Positions 21,458 to 30,785 of a stretch of 64,000 nt of DNA are shown here, in pieces (positions within the stretch are counted from its first letter, which is position 1; every line of letters starts with the position of its first letter). The DNA is from Batkoa obscura (lineage: Eukaryota; Entomophthoromycota; Entomophthoromycetes; Entomophthorales; Batkoaceae): NCBI GenBank assembly GCA_030770535.1, contig JASVEC010000044.1, forward strand, positions 124,001 through 188,000. The letters run 5' to 3'. Below the pieces are notes generated by a model that had not been told where the DNA came from, searched no databases, and saw only the letters and a list, made by a program, of their open reading frames with translations. Position numbers and translations under genes: made by a program.

Positions 21458-21556
21458 AAGGGTATGTATTTTTTCTAAGAATTTTATTACAATCTTTCTA
21501 CTCAAATAGCGCTTAAAAAATGGAAAAATAATGAAACTAAAAAAAACACCCCCATA
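21458..21556 (-). mobile_element. palindromic MITE-like element, copy 10, split by the LTR
   Basis: AAGGGTATGTATTTTTTC, TCAAATAGCGCTTAAAAAAT and ACACCCCCATA. Its left tip (ATAAGGG) lies at 21070-21076 on the other side of the LTR. Confidence 0.78.
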
Positions 21557-21813
21557 ACCTAAACATAATTTTAGTTACAAAAAATTAAAGCAAACTTTTG
21601 AACAATTTAGAAAAAACTTAGAAAAAATTTAAGTTTTTTAATTATAAAATATTTTAATTAAATTAATGTTGTCAATATTAAAATTCTGGTAATAAGTTTT
21701 ATTTTCTATATTACATCTTCAAAATTTATTCAAATTTAGAATCACATAATTAATATCAGTAATATAATAATAATTAATTTTTAATTTTTAAATAAATGTT
21801 GATTTATTAGATT

Positions 21814-21866
21814 GTATGGAAAAGTTATCAGGGAAATTCTTGAACACAAAAATATATCCCCATATA
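21814..21866 (+). mobile_element. MITE-like element, copy 11 (right half only)
   Basis: GTATGGAAAAGTTATCAGGG, AAATTCTTGAACACAAAAAT and ATATCCCCATAT match the right half of the family; the left half is missing. Confidence 0.7.
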
Positions 21867-21884
21867 ATAGACCACAGACTCTAC

Positions 21885-22040
21885 AGAACAAATAAAATAG
21901 ATGATATTATAAAATTTATATGAAATACTAAAAAAAAGCTAATAACTTTAAAAATATATATTAGAAAATAATTTGATTAAAGGGCTTAAGTTGTTATATT
22001 GAAAAACCTTATTTATACTTTAACTAGGTAATTATATATA
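21885..22040 (+). mobile_element. LTR-like fossil, copy C (fragment)
   Basis: Aligns with the middle of copies A and B (ACAGACT...AAATA.AATAGA.GATA, later TAATAACTTTA and ATTGAAAAACCTT). Both ends are missing and it is strongly diverged. It is wedged between two MITE copies. Confidence 0.55.
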
Positions 22041-22070
22041 AAAGACATAGTAATAATTATTTTCTACTAC

Positions 22071-22174
22071 ATTTGAGGATGTATTTTTTATTTAACAATT
22101 TACTAACAGTTTTTCCGCCCAAATAGTAGTTAAAAGATGAAAAAAGTAATGAAACCAAAAAAACACCCCCATTT
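22071..22174 (-). mobile_element. palindromic MITE-like element, copy 12
   Basis: GAGGATGTATTTTTTATTTA, TCCGCCCAAATAGTAGTTAA and CCAAAAAAACACCCCCATTT match the reverse orientation. Confidence 0.8.
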
Positions 22175-22439
22175 ATTGATTATGGAGATCAAAAAGGAAA
22201 ATAATGTCTTTTAATTAGGTAGTGAAAATTTTCGGAGCAAATTAAAATGATAAACTATTTAACTAATTTACAATAGTTTCTTAAATTCTACTCAAATTTA
22301 AAATTACTAAATATGTTTTAATCAATAATAATGTTATAGATTTAATTTTATATTTAAATTTTTACGTTTAAAGATTTATCGTTTTTACTTTTATAAAAAG
22401 TCTTTACTTATGGGTTATTTAATATTATATTTAAAAAAC

Positions 22440-22667
22440 AAAGTAATCAAAGTTTTACAACAAATTCAATTTGTTATCAGTTCCTGTTGAAAATTTGGGA
22501 TTGATCTATGATCATTTTTACATCAGTAAACTTAAATTCACGCACTAATTTTAATTGGTCGGTTTTTTTTTACCTCATAAATTATGCAAAAATGATCATA
22601 GATCAATCCCAAATTTTCAACAGGAACTGATAACAAATTGAATTTGTTGTAAAACTTTGATTACTTT
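22440..22667. repeat. 80-bp perfect inverted repeat (228-bp hairpin)
   Basis: Arm 22440-22519 is the exact reverse complement of 22588-22667, with a 68-nt loop. Each arm begins or ends with AAAGTAATCAAAG and contains its own small palindrome (AACAAATTCAATTTGTT). No frame is open across it. Perfect arms in otherwise decayed DNA imply a recent origin or conversion between the arms. Transcription would give a long dsRNA hairpin. It could be a foldback transposon or a small-RNA precursor; neither is shown. Confidence 0.85.
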
Positions 22668-23083
22668 TTAACACGCTTAAAACAAATAAGGTCTAGGTTA
22701 AATCTTAGCTAAGCAACTGTTGGATAAAAACACAAAAATAGCAATTTATGCGATATAATGAGTATTAAACAATCTACATTCGAGATTCCAAATTTTAAAC
22801 AAACAAGTTATTAAATAAATACAGGTAAAATAAATTATATCCAAGACTGGTATATGGTCAAATACTATTCAGAAGCTTATAAAGCGAATGGTTAAGGCTT
22901 TAATGAATTTAGAGTATTTGTTTTTTGACAATTCTTGTTTTGCACATGGTAGAAGATGAATTGCAAAGAACTTTAAATTTGTAAACTTTACTGATGGGGT
23001 CTTTGGACTGCAATCGGGAAATAAAGGAAGTTGAATAGCTTTTATTAAATGTTGTAAATTTCTATTTTAGGTTCAAAGTTCAA

Positions 23084-23373
23084 AACTTTAATGCCTAAAT
23101 GACTTAGTTCCTTAATCCAAACTATCAGGTAAATCGGCTCGCTTTATATAAAAACCTTGTATAAAGTAAAAGATATAAAAAGGAAATAAATAAACAATAA
23201 TAAACAAATAAAAAAATCGAATAGGAAATGGAGACAAACTACTGTTGTTATAGTATTTTAGAAAATAACAAAATACAATTGATTTAATTTTATTTACAAC
23301 ACAACAACATTATCATTCACAAACAGCATATTTCTTAAATGAGCAGTTAATTAGGCTTCAATATAGTTGGAAG
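23084..23373 (+). repeat. partial tandem duplicate of PVKP gene 5 promoter and 5' end
   Basis: 23084-23325 repeats 23374-23614 almost exactly at a 290/291-bp period, including the TATATAA promoter and the coding start (ATG 23228 matching ATG 23519). After the ATG the copy differs by small indels that break the frame and loses homology after ACAAACA, about 95 nt into the coding region. A few further codons (TTAAATGAGCAG) may be decayed S-L-I-E-Q. It is the non-functional upstream copy of a recent tandem duplication. Confidence 0.85.
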
Positions 23374-23518
23374 AACTTTAATGCCTAAATGACTTAGTTC
23401 CTTAATCCAAACTATCAGGTAAAATCGGCTCGCTTTATATAAAAACCTTGTATAAAGTAAAAGATATAAAAAGGAAATAAATAAACAATAATAAACAAAT
23501 AAAAAAATCGAATAGGAA

Positions 23519-23980
23519 ATGGAGACAAACTACTGTTGTTATAGTATTTTAGAAAAGATACAAAATACAATTGATTTAATTTTATTACAACACAACAACA
23601 TTATCATTCACAAACAATTAAAAACAATCCAACAGTCCTTAATTGAACAAAAACGATTTATTATACAAATGAAAGAAGAATGTATTTATGATTCTGTTTA
23701 TGCTTTAGATGACAAAGAGTATTTAATTGAATTAAAAAGTCATCTAACTACAATTTGGGGTTGTTATAAAGTAATAGAACACTATACAGATACAAAGTTA
23801 GTCAAAAAGATTTTATGGACTCCGTTGTTTTCAAAATCGTTTGAAACACTATCAAAAAATGTTATTAGTTCTTTTAATAGAATTAGAGTGTTGCCTGTGA
23901 AACCTTTTATGGTGGAAAGAAGTGTTGACATTTCCATTGTTTTTGAACCAAATCCAGAATCTTCTACTGTCCTCGTTTAA
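23519..23980 (+). CDS. PVKP-family protein 5
   Basis: Intronless, 153 residues, the closest relative of copy 1 at 3544: ILEKIQNTIDLIL, QSLIEQKRFIIQMKEE, the D-S-V-Y-A-L box, TTIWGCYKVIEHY and the C-terminal RIRVLPVKPFMVERSVD, then a short hydrophobic tail. TATATAA at 23436-23442, 77 nt before the ATG. No domain recognised, no signal peptide. Its promoter and first codons are duplicated immediately upstream, so the locus has recently rearranged. Confidence 0.78.
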   Translation: METNYCCYSILEKIQNTIDLILLQHNNIIIHKQLKTIQQSLIEQKRFIIQMKEECIYDSVYALDDKEYLIELKSHLTTIWGCYKVIEHYTDTKLVKKILWTPLFSKSFETLSKNVISSFNRIRVLPVKPFMVERSVDISIVFEPNPESSTVLV

Positions 23981-24201
23981 ATGCCCTGGAATTATTATGG
24001 TGATAGGTTAAGTAAAAACAATTACTATTACTTAAAGCCTACATGGTCCCAAAATTGATTTGAACTGTACTACTATAAAACTTAATTTGTCCCTTTTTTC
24101 AACTTTATTAACTTTCTATTTTTTCAATAAAATTATTGCTATTGTTTTAATTTAATGGTTGATTATCATCGAATGTGGACTTTGAGATTGAAGTAGAAAA
24201 A

Positions 24202-24262
24202 ATATGGGGATGTTTTTTGGTTTCATTATTGGTTTCATTATTTTTCCATTTCTTAAGCGCTT
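24202..24262 (+). mobile_element. MITE-like element, copy 13 (left half only)
   Basis: ATATGGGGATGTTTTTTGG, a doubled TTTCATTATTGG, then TTTCTTAAGCGCTTAAA where homology stops at the centre. Confidence 0.75.
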
Positions 24263-25120
24263 AAATTTTTTGAAAATCAACTTAAAGTTATCGAAAATTT
24301 TTAATGGTATTTATAAACTTGCTCCTAAGCCTTAAAAAGCGGACTCCGAATTATTACACCTGTTGTATTTATTAGCTACTGGGGGTGACCAAAGGAATTA
24401 TCTAGCGTAATATACTTTACTAAATGAGATCAACCTGCTGAGAGTTTCAATCATAATAAACCATGAAGGATGAAGACACTTCTAAATTTTTAAGTTTAAT
24501 ACCAAAATCTGAAGTTGATAGAGATATCTCTTAAAATGATTTTCATTTAGTTAATCAAATAACTCTATCAGAGAATATTGTTTTAAGGATATTAAAAGTA
24601 TTATAATCAAAGTTTAAAATTCTGTCTCTTCAATTAATAAAGTGAAAGTAGTCAATGAAAATAAATTCATAGAAGTCTATTTTGTTTAAACTAGATTAAA
24701 AAAGTTATGGCAGGAGTGATTAGTACTGGTAGTATTGGACTAAGCACTACAGTTCCTAATATAAATATAAATACCATTCTATACAATCTGAATATTTTAT
24801 TATATTGCATAATTTCCGATACTCTCCTATTTATTATCTTTACTACCTAAATTTAATCTCTCGCTCTATCCAATCACACCATACTAAACTATCCTTCAAT
24901 CCTGATTCCCTTAAACCTTCTTTGCTTTACTGTGGGCGTTTATAGTTGATTATTGAAAAACTGGCTCCCTTTTTTCATTGTTTAAAGTCAAGTCTAACAA
25001 TTCAGATTTAAACTTTTAGTCTAATTCCTCAAATGGCTTACTTAAACCTACAGTAACTGACGTTCTGTCTTTGTTTAAGGATCACTCAAACTTCATCTTT
25101 GCTATTAATAAATCACAAGC
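24263..25120. other. intergenic, no gene seen
   Basis: AT-rich sequence with scattered short frames; nothing recognised. Confidence 0.45.
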
Positions 25121-25227
25121 ATATGGGAGTGTCTTTTTTGACTTCATTATTTTTTCCATTTTTTAAGTGCTATTTAAGCGGAAAATTTGTTAGTAAGATT
25201 CTTAAATACAAAAATACATCCCCATAT
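25121..25227 (+). mobile_element. palindromic MITE-like element, copy 14
   Basis: ATATGGGAGTGTCTTTTTTG ... TACATCCCCATAT. The flanks extend the palindrome to AAGC/GCTT. A sister of copy 7. Confidence 0.88.
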
Positions 25228-25454
25228 GCTTCAATTTAAAAAAAAATTCAAATTACCTAGCTTGAAAGCGAACATATTAACATGTCTATAATGCTCTCAG
25301 TTAATAAATAACCTTCTTTTAATTCAAACCCAGCCAAAATATTGACACCAATAATGACCAAAATAAGTTGTTATACAAACAAAAAACCAATATTGGATTT
25401 AAACTTATTTCTTAAAGCTTGCTTGACATTATGATGTTTGCAAAATCTGAGCTG

Positions 25455-25572
25455 AAATTCATTGTTTAGTTGAAGCAATAATAAAAAAGGTTTTAAATCA
25501 AGAAAGTCATTATCTAGAGCAATATTTCAAAAAAGTAGAAAAAACACATCTCTGTATAATGACTAAAAAATG
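25455..25572 (+). pseudogene. decayed PVKP-family fragment
   Basis: One frame reads CLVEAIIKKVLNQESHYLEQ then YFKKVEKTHLCIMT, resembling ERYFQKVEFHHSLLI and the preceding helix of PVKP protein 3. No start or C-terminal motif survives. The similarity is short, so this is tentative. Confidence 0.4.
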
Positions 25573-26132
25573 ACTTAAATGTAGAGATAGCTTAAGCTAT
25601 TAAATTCAGTTAAGAAAAGTCAGTTTTATGTGCTTCTACTATACAGTTATTGTATTATTCTTCTAAATCTAAAAAGATACTTATGATCAAGATACTTTAC
25701 ATCACTTGTTTTATAATTATAAATAACACAAAAGGTCATTATTAACCAGTAAAAACGAAGCAGCAGTTTATATAGCTGATAGAATAGATCAAATAATAAA
25801 TTACTGATAGCACTAAAAACACAATTGGACCCAGATATAATTGTTAAAGAATGTGATGAGGATGATGGAGTGGCTTAAAGCTTAGTAGCTAATTTAAGCA
25901 GTACTATAATAAAAAATAAGATTAAGAGGCCATAATAAAGGGATCTATAATCTTAGAAGAAGCAACTGAATGTCAAACAGAAGTTTGTAACAATGATAAT
26001 AAACAGTCTAATAGACTGTGGTAGTAACTAATGAAAATTAGTATATAAATTAAATGAACTCAATTAAATTCCTATTTGTTAAAAAATAAAGTATAAAAGG
26101 ACTAAAAATCACTACTTAAGTTTAAGGTTAAA

Positions 26133-27005
26133 ATGTCGATTTCAAGATTAGCAAGGGCGACGCATTCTATGTTCATATTAAAATAATAGTTAAACTATTT
26201 GGATTCTTTAGACTTATTTGAATTCAGATATCTAAATAAAGAATTAAGGACAAAATTTGATTTAATTATTTCATTAGATACAGTTTGTTCACGTTACACA
26301 AACATAACTTTCAACAATTGCCAGAATGAGTTTATTGAAGATAATCTAGGGAAAGTAGATCATATAATTGTAAGCGCAAACAACATTGATTTGATAAATA
26401 AATGTCAACTTGTAAAATTAATTACATATGGTAATAAGCAAAGTAGATTCGATACAACATCATTGATCAATTTACCAGAATTAAAGAAATTGCTTATAGA
26501 ATGCAAATTATCTGATTTTTATCAGCTAAGGAAATCAATCAATTATAGAAAAATCAATCAAATTGAACAAACTGAACAATTTAAAACAAACTGAACAATT
26601 TAATGGATATGACATGCAAAATTTCTTTAGACGTTGATATCATTTGTAGGTTTTATACTGATAAAATTAAGTCAATAAAAAGTCAAAGTAGTTAAGACAT
26701 CAACCTTGTAGATTGAATAGTAGTAAGGAGAATTGTCTTAATTTACAAGTATTAAGTTTATTAAGTTCAAAGTTTTTTATAGAATTTTAAAAACAAAAAA
26801 CTGAATTTCACATTGACAAAGCTAAATCTGTCATTGATAGGAAATTCTAAAAGTTGCAGTCAAATGTTTAGATGACATAACAAGTCTTAAAAATATAAAA
26901 GTGGTAAGTTTATTAAGCAAATTAAATAGTTTAAATACTAATTTATCTAAAGAGATTGATATTATTACTAGTTTAGGTTACTTTAATCTAAACAATAAAA
27001 GATAA
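26133..27005 (+). pseudogene. decayed F-box/LRR-type gene
   Basis: An ATG at 26133 opens a short frame that stops; the next frame holds NYLDSLDLFEFRYLNKELRT, which fits the middle of an F-box (L.YLs..DL...R.vNk..R), then leucine-rich stretches (NLPELKKLLIECKLSDF, and later LKNIKVVSLLSKLNSL near 26890-26940). Several stops and frame changes break it. F-box/LRR proteins are SCF substrate adaptors that bind cullin-1 through SKP1, and such families turn over fast in fungi. Host-gene relic, moderately supported. Confidence 0.5.
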
Positions 27006-27084
27006 AATTTTATTGATTAGATCAAAATTGAACAAAGTGTAGTTTAAAATTTAATAACAAAAAGTTGTTCAAAATTTTGATTAA

Positions 27085-27186
27085 ATATGGGGATGTGTTT
27101 TTTTATTAAGAATTTTACTACAATCTTTCCACTCAAATAGCGCTTAAAAAATGGAAAAATAATGAAACTAAAAAACAGCCCCATAT
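27085..27186 (-). mobile_element. palindromic MITE-like element, copy 15
   Basis: ATATGGGGATGTGTTTTTTT ... CAGCCCCATAT with core CACTCAAATAGCGCTTAAAA. Close to copy 10. Confidence 0.87.
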
Positions 27187-27879
27187 ACCCATTGACTGAG
27201 TACTGGAAGGTCATCAACACTTAAACAAGATTTTTAATATTTGATACCGAGTGCGTAGAAGAGCAAAATGTTTGATTAAGGGCTTTTAAGGTGATCAATT
27301 TTTTAAAGTGATTGCTTTTTTGCTATTAATAAAATAGCAACTTTTAATTATAAGTAAATAAGCACTGGTAATATACAAGCATCTAATAAGTTCTGTTGTT
27401 TATTGAGGGATCCAGAAAGTACTGATAACCTTGTTTATTCCTATTTTTAAAATAACGCAAATCTGGTTAAATCGTTTATTAAAGTTTAGATCTAGATCTA
27501 CTTGTATCAATACTATAGTTTATAAAAACAAGATTATAAATAATGGCCATAAAGCTAGCTTTGTTTAATTTTCTGCTTAAAGTTAATTAATTTCAATGTG
27601 AATCAACTTAAATAACTTAAAGTTTTTTATTCTGTTCAACTTAGATAACAAATAACAAATATATATTATTAGGCTTTTTATGTTAACATGAGTTTTACTG
27701 TTTATTAAAAATAAAATATCAAGTAATTTTAAATAGCTTATAAACTTATAGTTGTTAAAATTCAGTATATACTCGTATTTAGTTTTTATTATTGAAAAGC
27801 AAACTTTTTAAAGTTTTATAATGTAATTATTTTAAATCGAATTTAGTTAGGATTTTTTAATACTAAACAATATATCAAG

Positions 27880-27984
27880 ATATGGGCTGTTTTTTTTAGT
27901 TTCATTATTTTTCCATTTTTTAAGCGCTATTTATGTGGAAAAATTGTCAGTAAAATTCTTAAATACAAAAATACATCCCCATAT
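27880..27984 (+). mobile_element. palindromic MITE-like element, copy 16
   Basis: ATATGGGCTGTTTTTTTTAG ... ACATCCCCATAT, core TTAAGCGCTATTTATGTGG. Resembles copy 21 at 39155 (shared GGGCTGT/GGGGCTG end). Confidence 0.87.
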
Positions 27985-28000
27985 GTTTCTGTATTAAAAG

Positions 28001-28065
28001 TTTTATTAATAATTTTTCCACTCAAACAATGATTAAAAACAAAAAGAGTAGTCAAATTAAAAAAC
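28001..28065 (-). mobile_element. MITE-like element, degraded fragment beside copy 16
   Basis: TTTTATTAATAATTTTTCCA and CTCAAACAATGATTAAAAAC recall the family core; both ends are lost. Confidence 0.5.
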
Positions 28066-28665
28066 GATTTTATATAAATAGAAATAAAATAATGTTTTTT
28101 TAAAACATAATATTATTTATTTATATTACAGGTTTAAAAACAATAAAAATAATAAAAATATTTGATTTATTAAATATAAAATATAAAATATATATTACTA
28201 ATAATAACATCAATAATTTTTAACTAAAAAAACAAAATTTAAAATTTAAAAATATATCTTTACTAACTATTATAATTTATTATATAGAATACTAATATTT
28301 CTTAATTTAAAATTTTAATAGTTTTAAATAGTTTAACAAAACAATATGAATTATAAAAATTAATTTTGTAGTTTGTTTTATTTAAATATTTATTATGCTT
28401 TATTTTATTTGTTTATTATTTTTATTTATTTTATTTATTATTACTAGTATAATTTTTATATCATATCAAATAGCTTTTTAAAATATTTTATACACTTTTT
28501 AATAAGTTATTGAAACCTTTTTTTAATTTTTAATTTTATTATTTTTAATACTTTTAAAACAATACCCTATAATAAAGCTATTTAATTAATTAGTTGAAAA
28601 ATACTAAATAGTTTATTTTTGTTAATTTTAAATTTCAACATTAGATCTAAAAATTAACTAACAAG

Positions 28666-29126
28666 TGTAAAATATCGCTTTATCAGCTCTACGATTGATT
28701 ATAACATAACAATCACTTAAGTTGTTATGTTCTTGGGTCCAGATACAACTAACCCTGATTTTCTTATTTTGCTGCGAGAATTTCTAACTTCATGTCTCAA
28801 AGAAGATTGTTCTCTCGTTTTGACATCCATACTTGTTGCAGTATAAAAAAGATTCTTCAACGTAATAGCTCGGGACTTTTTAACTAAGTTGTTCCTTGAT
28901 ATCCTCGTACCTTTAATAAAGTTATTAGACCTTTCTGATATATTTTATGTAGATTTTACAGTATTATTGTCTATTCTATTTATCTTATATAGTCTGTAGT
29001 ATGTTACATGCTATTCTTCATAAGTCAAGTCCATCTTATTCACATAAACTAAGACCTTTCGACTTATGGCTACTCAATCAAGCAAAAACTACTTTTGACT
29101 CCAACTACTGAGTACTGGATTTCACA
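28666..29126 (-). mobile_element. solo-LTR-like fossil, copy B
   Basis: On the minus strand it starts TGTGAAATCC and ends GATATTTTACA, the same ends as copy A. Homology runs the full length (for example TAAGTCGAAAGGTCTTAGTT and AATAGAATAGAC), with a segment in the right third that copy A lacks. No clear target duplication remains, so it is older than copy A or its flanks have mutated. Confidence 0.6.
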
Positions 29127-30785
29127 CGAGTACAATATCTAAGCTTAGATCTATATTAACTAATTAATTAATTATAAACTTTATTATTTTTTATAATTAA
29201 AAAATAGATCAAATATAATAATTTAAAGCTTATTGTTAAAACTTAAAAGCAAGTTTATGGATACTGTTAAAAACTATTAATAGTTTTAATTATTTTCAAA
29301 ACTTTTATAAATAAATTCTATAATTTAAACTTTTAACAATATTATCTATTAATACTATTTTATTTATTATAGTTTTATTTTTTTATTTAATTTATTATAA
29401 GAATTTTTACTTTTTAATATAATCTTATTTACTTATTGTTTATTGATTTTATATAATAATTTATCAGTCATTAAAATCATATTTGATTATTTTTCTTATA
29501 ATAAATTATTTTATATATTAACAAACTATTAAATAAATATTGTATTTATGTAGTTTAATTTTTTAAATGTTTTATAGCTTTAATTTCAGTTTTTTTATTT
29601 TTTAGTTTTAAACATTTGAAATATAAACTACTACTATTATATTTTTTTACATTATAACTATTTTGTTTTATTTTTAGACTATATTAAGTTAGTTTTCTAT
29701 TTAACTACTAACTAATATACTAATTTTTAAACTTATCTCTATTTATTTTATATACTTAACTACTTTTATTATTAAATCTTAAATAATTAAAAAATGGCTA
29801 TAAATAAAAATACAACTATAGAATATTTTTCATAATCAAAATAACCAATTTATCTTCCTAAAAAAACAAAAGGCTATATATATTATAGACTTATTACAGG
29901 CTACTAAACTCAATAAACTTTAAAATTCAATATCTAATTAAATATTTTAATTAATTAATTATATTAAAAAATTAGCGAAAAATAAAAATCAACTGAGTTT
30001 TACATTTATCTTACCTTAATTAACATAATAATCATATAATTTATCTCAATTTTTATAAATACTAATATTATTACAAATGAAATTAGAATCTTCGAATAGC
30101 TCTATATTTTTTTTTTAATTATATTAATTATATTAAAAAATTTCTTTATCTTACCTTAATTAACATAATAATCATATAATTTATCTCAATTTTTATAAAT
30201 ACTAATATTATTACAAATGAAATTAGAATCTTCGAATAGCTCTATATTTTTTTCTTACTTATTAACTTATTTATAAAACAAGCTTATAAATTCATTCCTA
30301 TGAAAAAGTAGCAAATTATCAGTTGTAATAATAGCTATTTATCATTAAAAATAATTTTGTTTTTATAAGATATTTTTTATACTATTACAACTATTGACTC
30401 TTATTTTTTAAAACTATAAGCTTAATTTAATACTAAATAACATTCAATTTTAAATTTGAGGCTTTATAAAAAAAGATCAAAACAAATATTCAGAGAATCC
30501 CATTTCCAATTTTCTCCTTATAACAGATAAATCGATTTGACTTTATAGCTCAATATCATTAATAAACTTTGAAACTATTTAATTAATATCAATCTAACTT
30601 ACCCCATTAAAATCAATTACTTTTGATATCTAAAATAAAACATAAACATAATACAATTACTTTATAATCATTTATAACTTTTATTTAATTCAATATCTTC
30701 AATTTCCACTCTTTACATAAATAAACATCTTGTAATACTACTATTATTCTTTTTTTTATCAAACCTTACTCTATAACCCCTTTCC
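29127..30785. other. very AT-rich gene-free block
   Basis: Little but A/T runs. No coding frame, tRNA or MITE. Together with 28066-28665 it is the most AT-extreme part of the window. It contains the 140-bp-period duplication at 30005-30253. Confidence 0.6.
30005..30253. repeat. tandem duplication, 109-bp identical copies at 140-bp period
   Basis: 30005-30113 (TTTATCTTACCTTAATTAAC ... GAATAGCTCTATATTTTTTT) recurs at 30145-30253 without a mismatch that I can see, separated by an A/T linker. Recent by its identity. Confidence 0.85.

Noticed and set aside
25740-26040. Peptide-like stretch (K-N-E-A-A-V-Y-I-A-D-R-I-D)
   Set aside because: Too short and unmatched to name; left as unexplained intergenic sequence.
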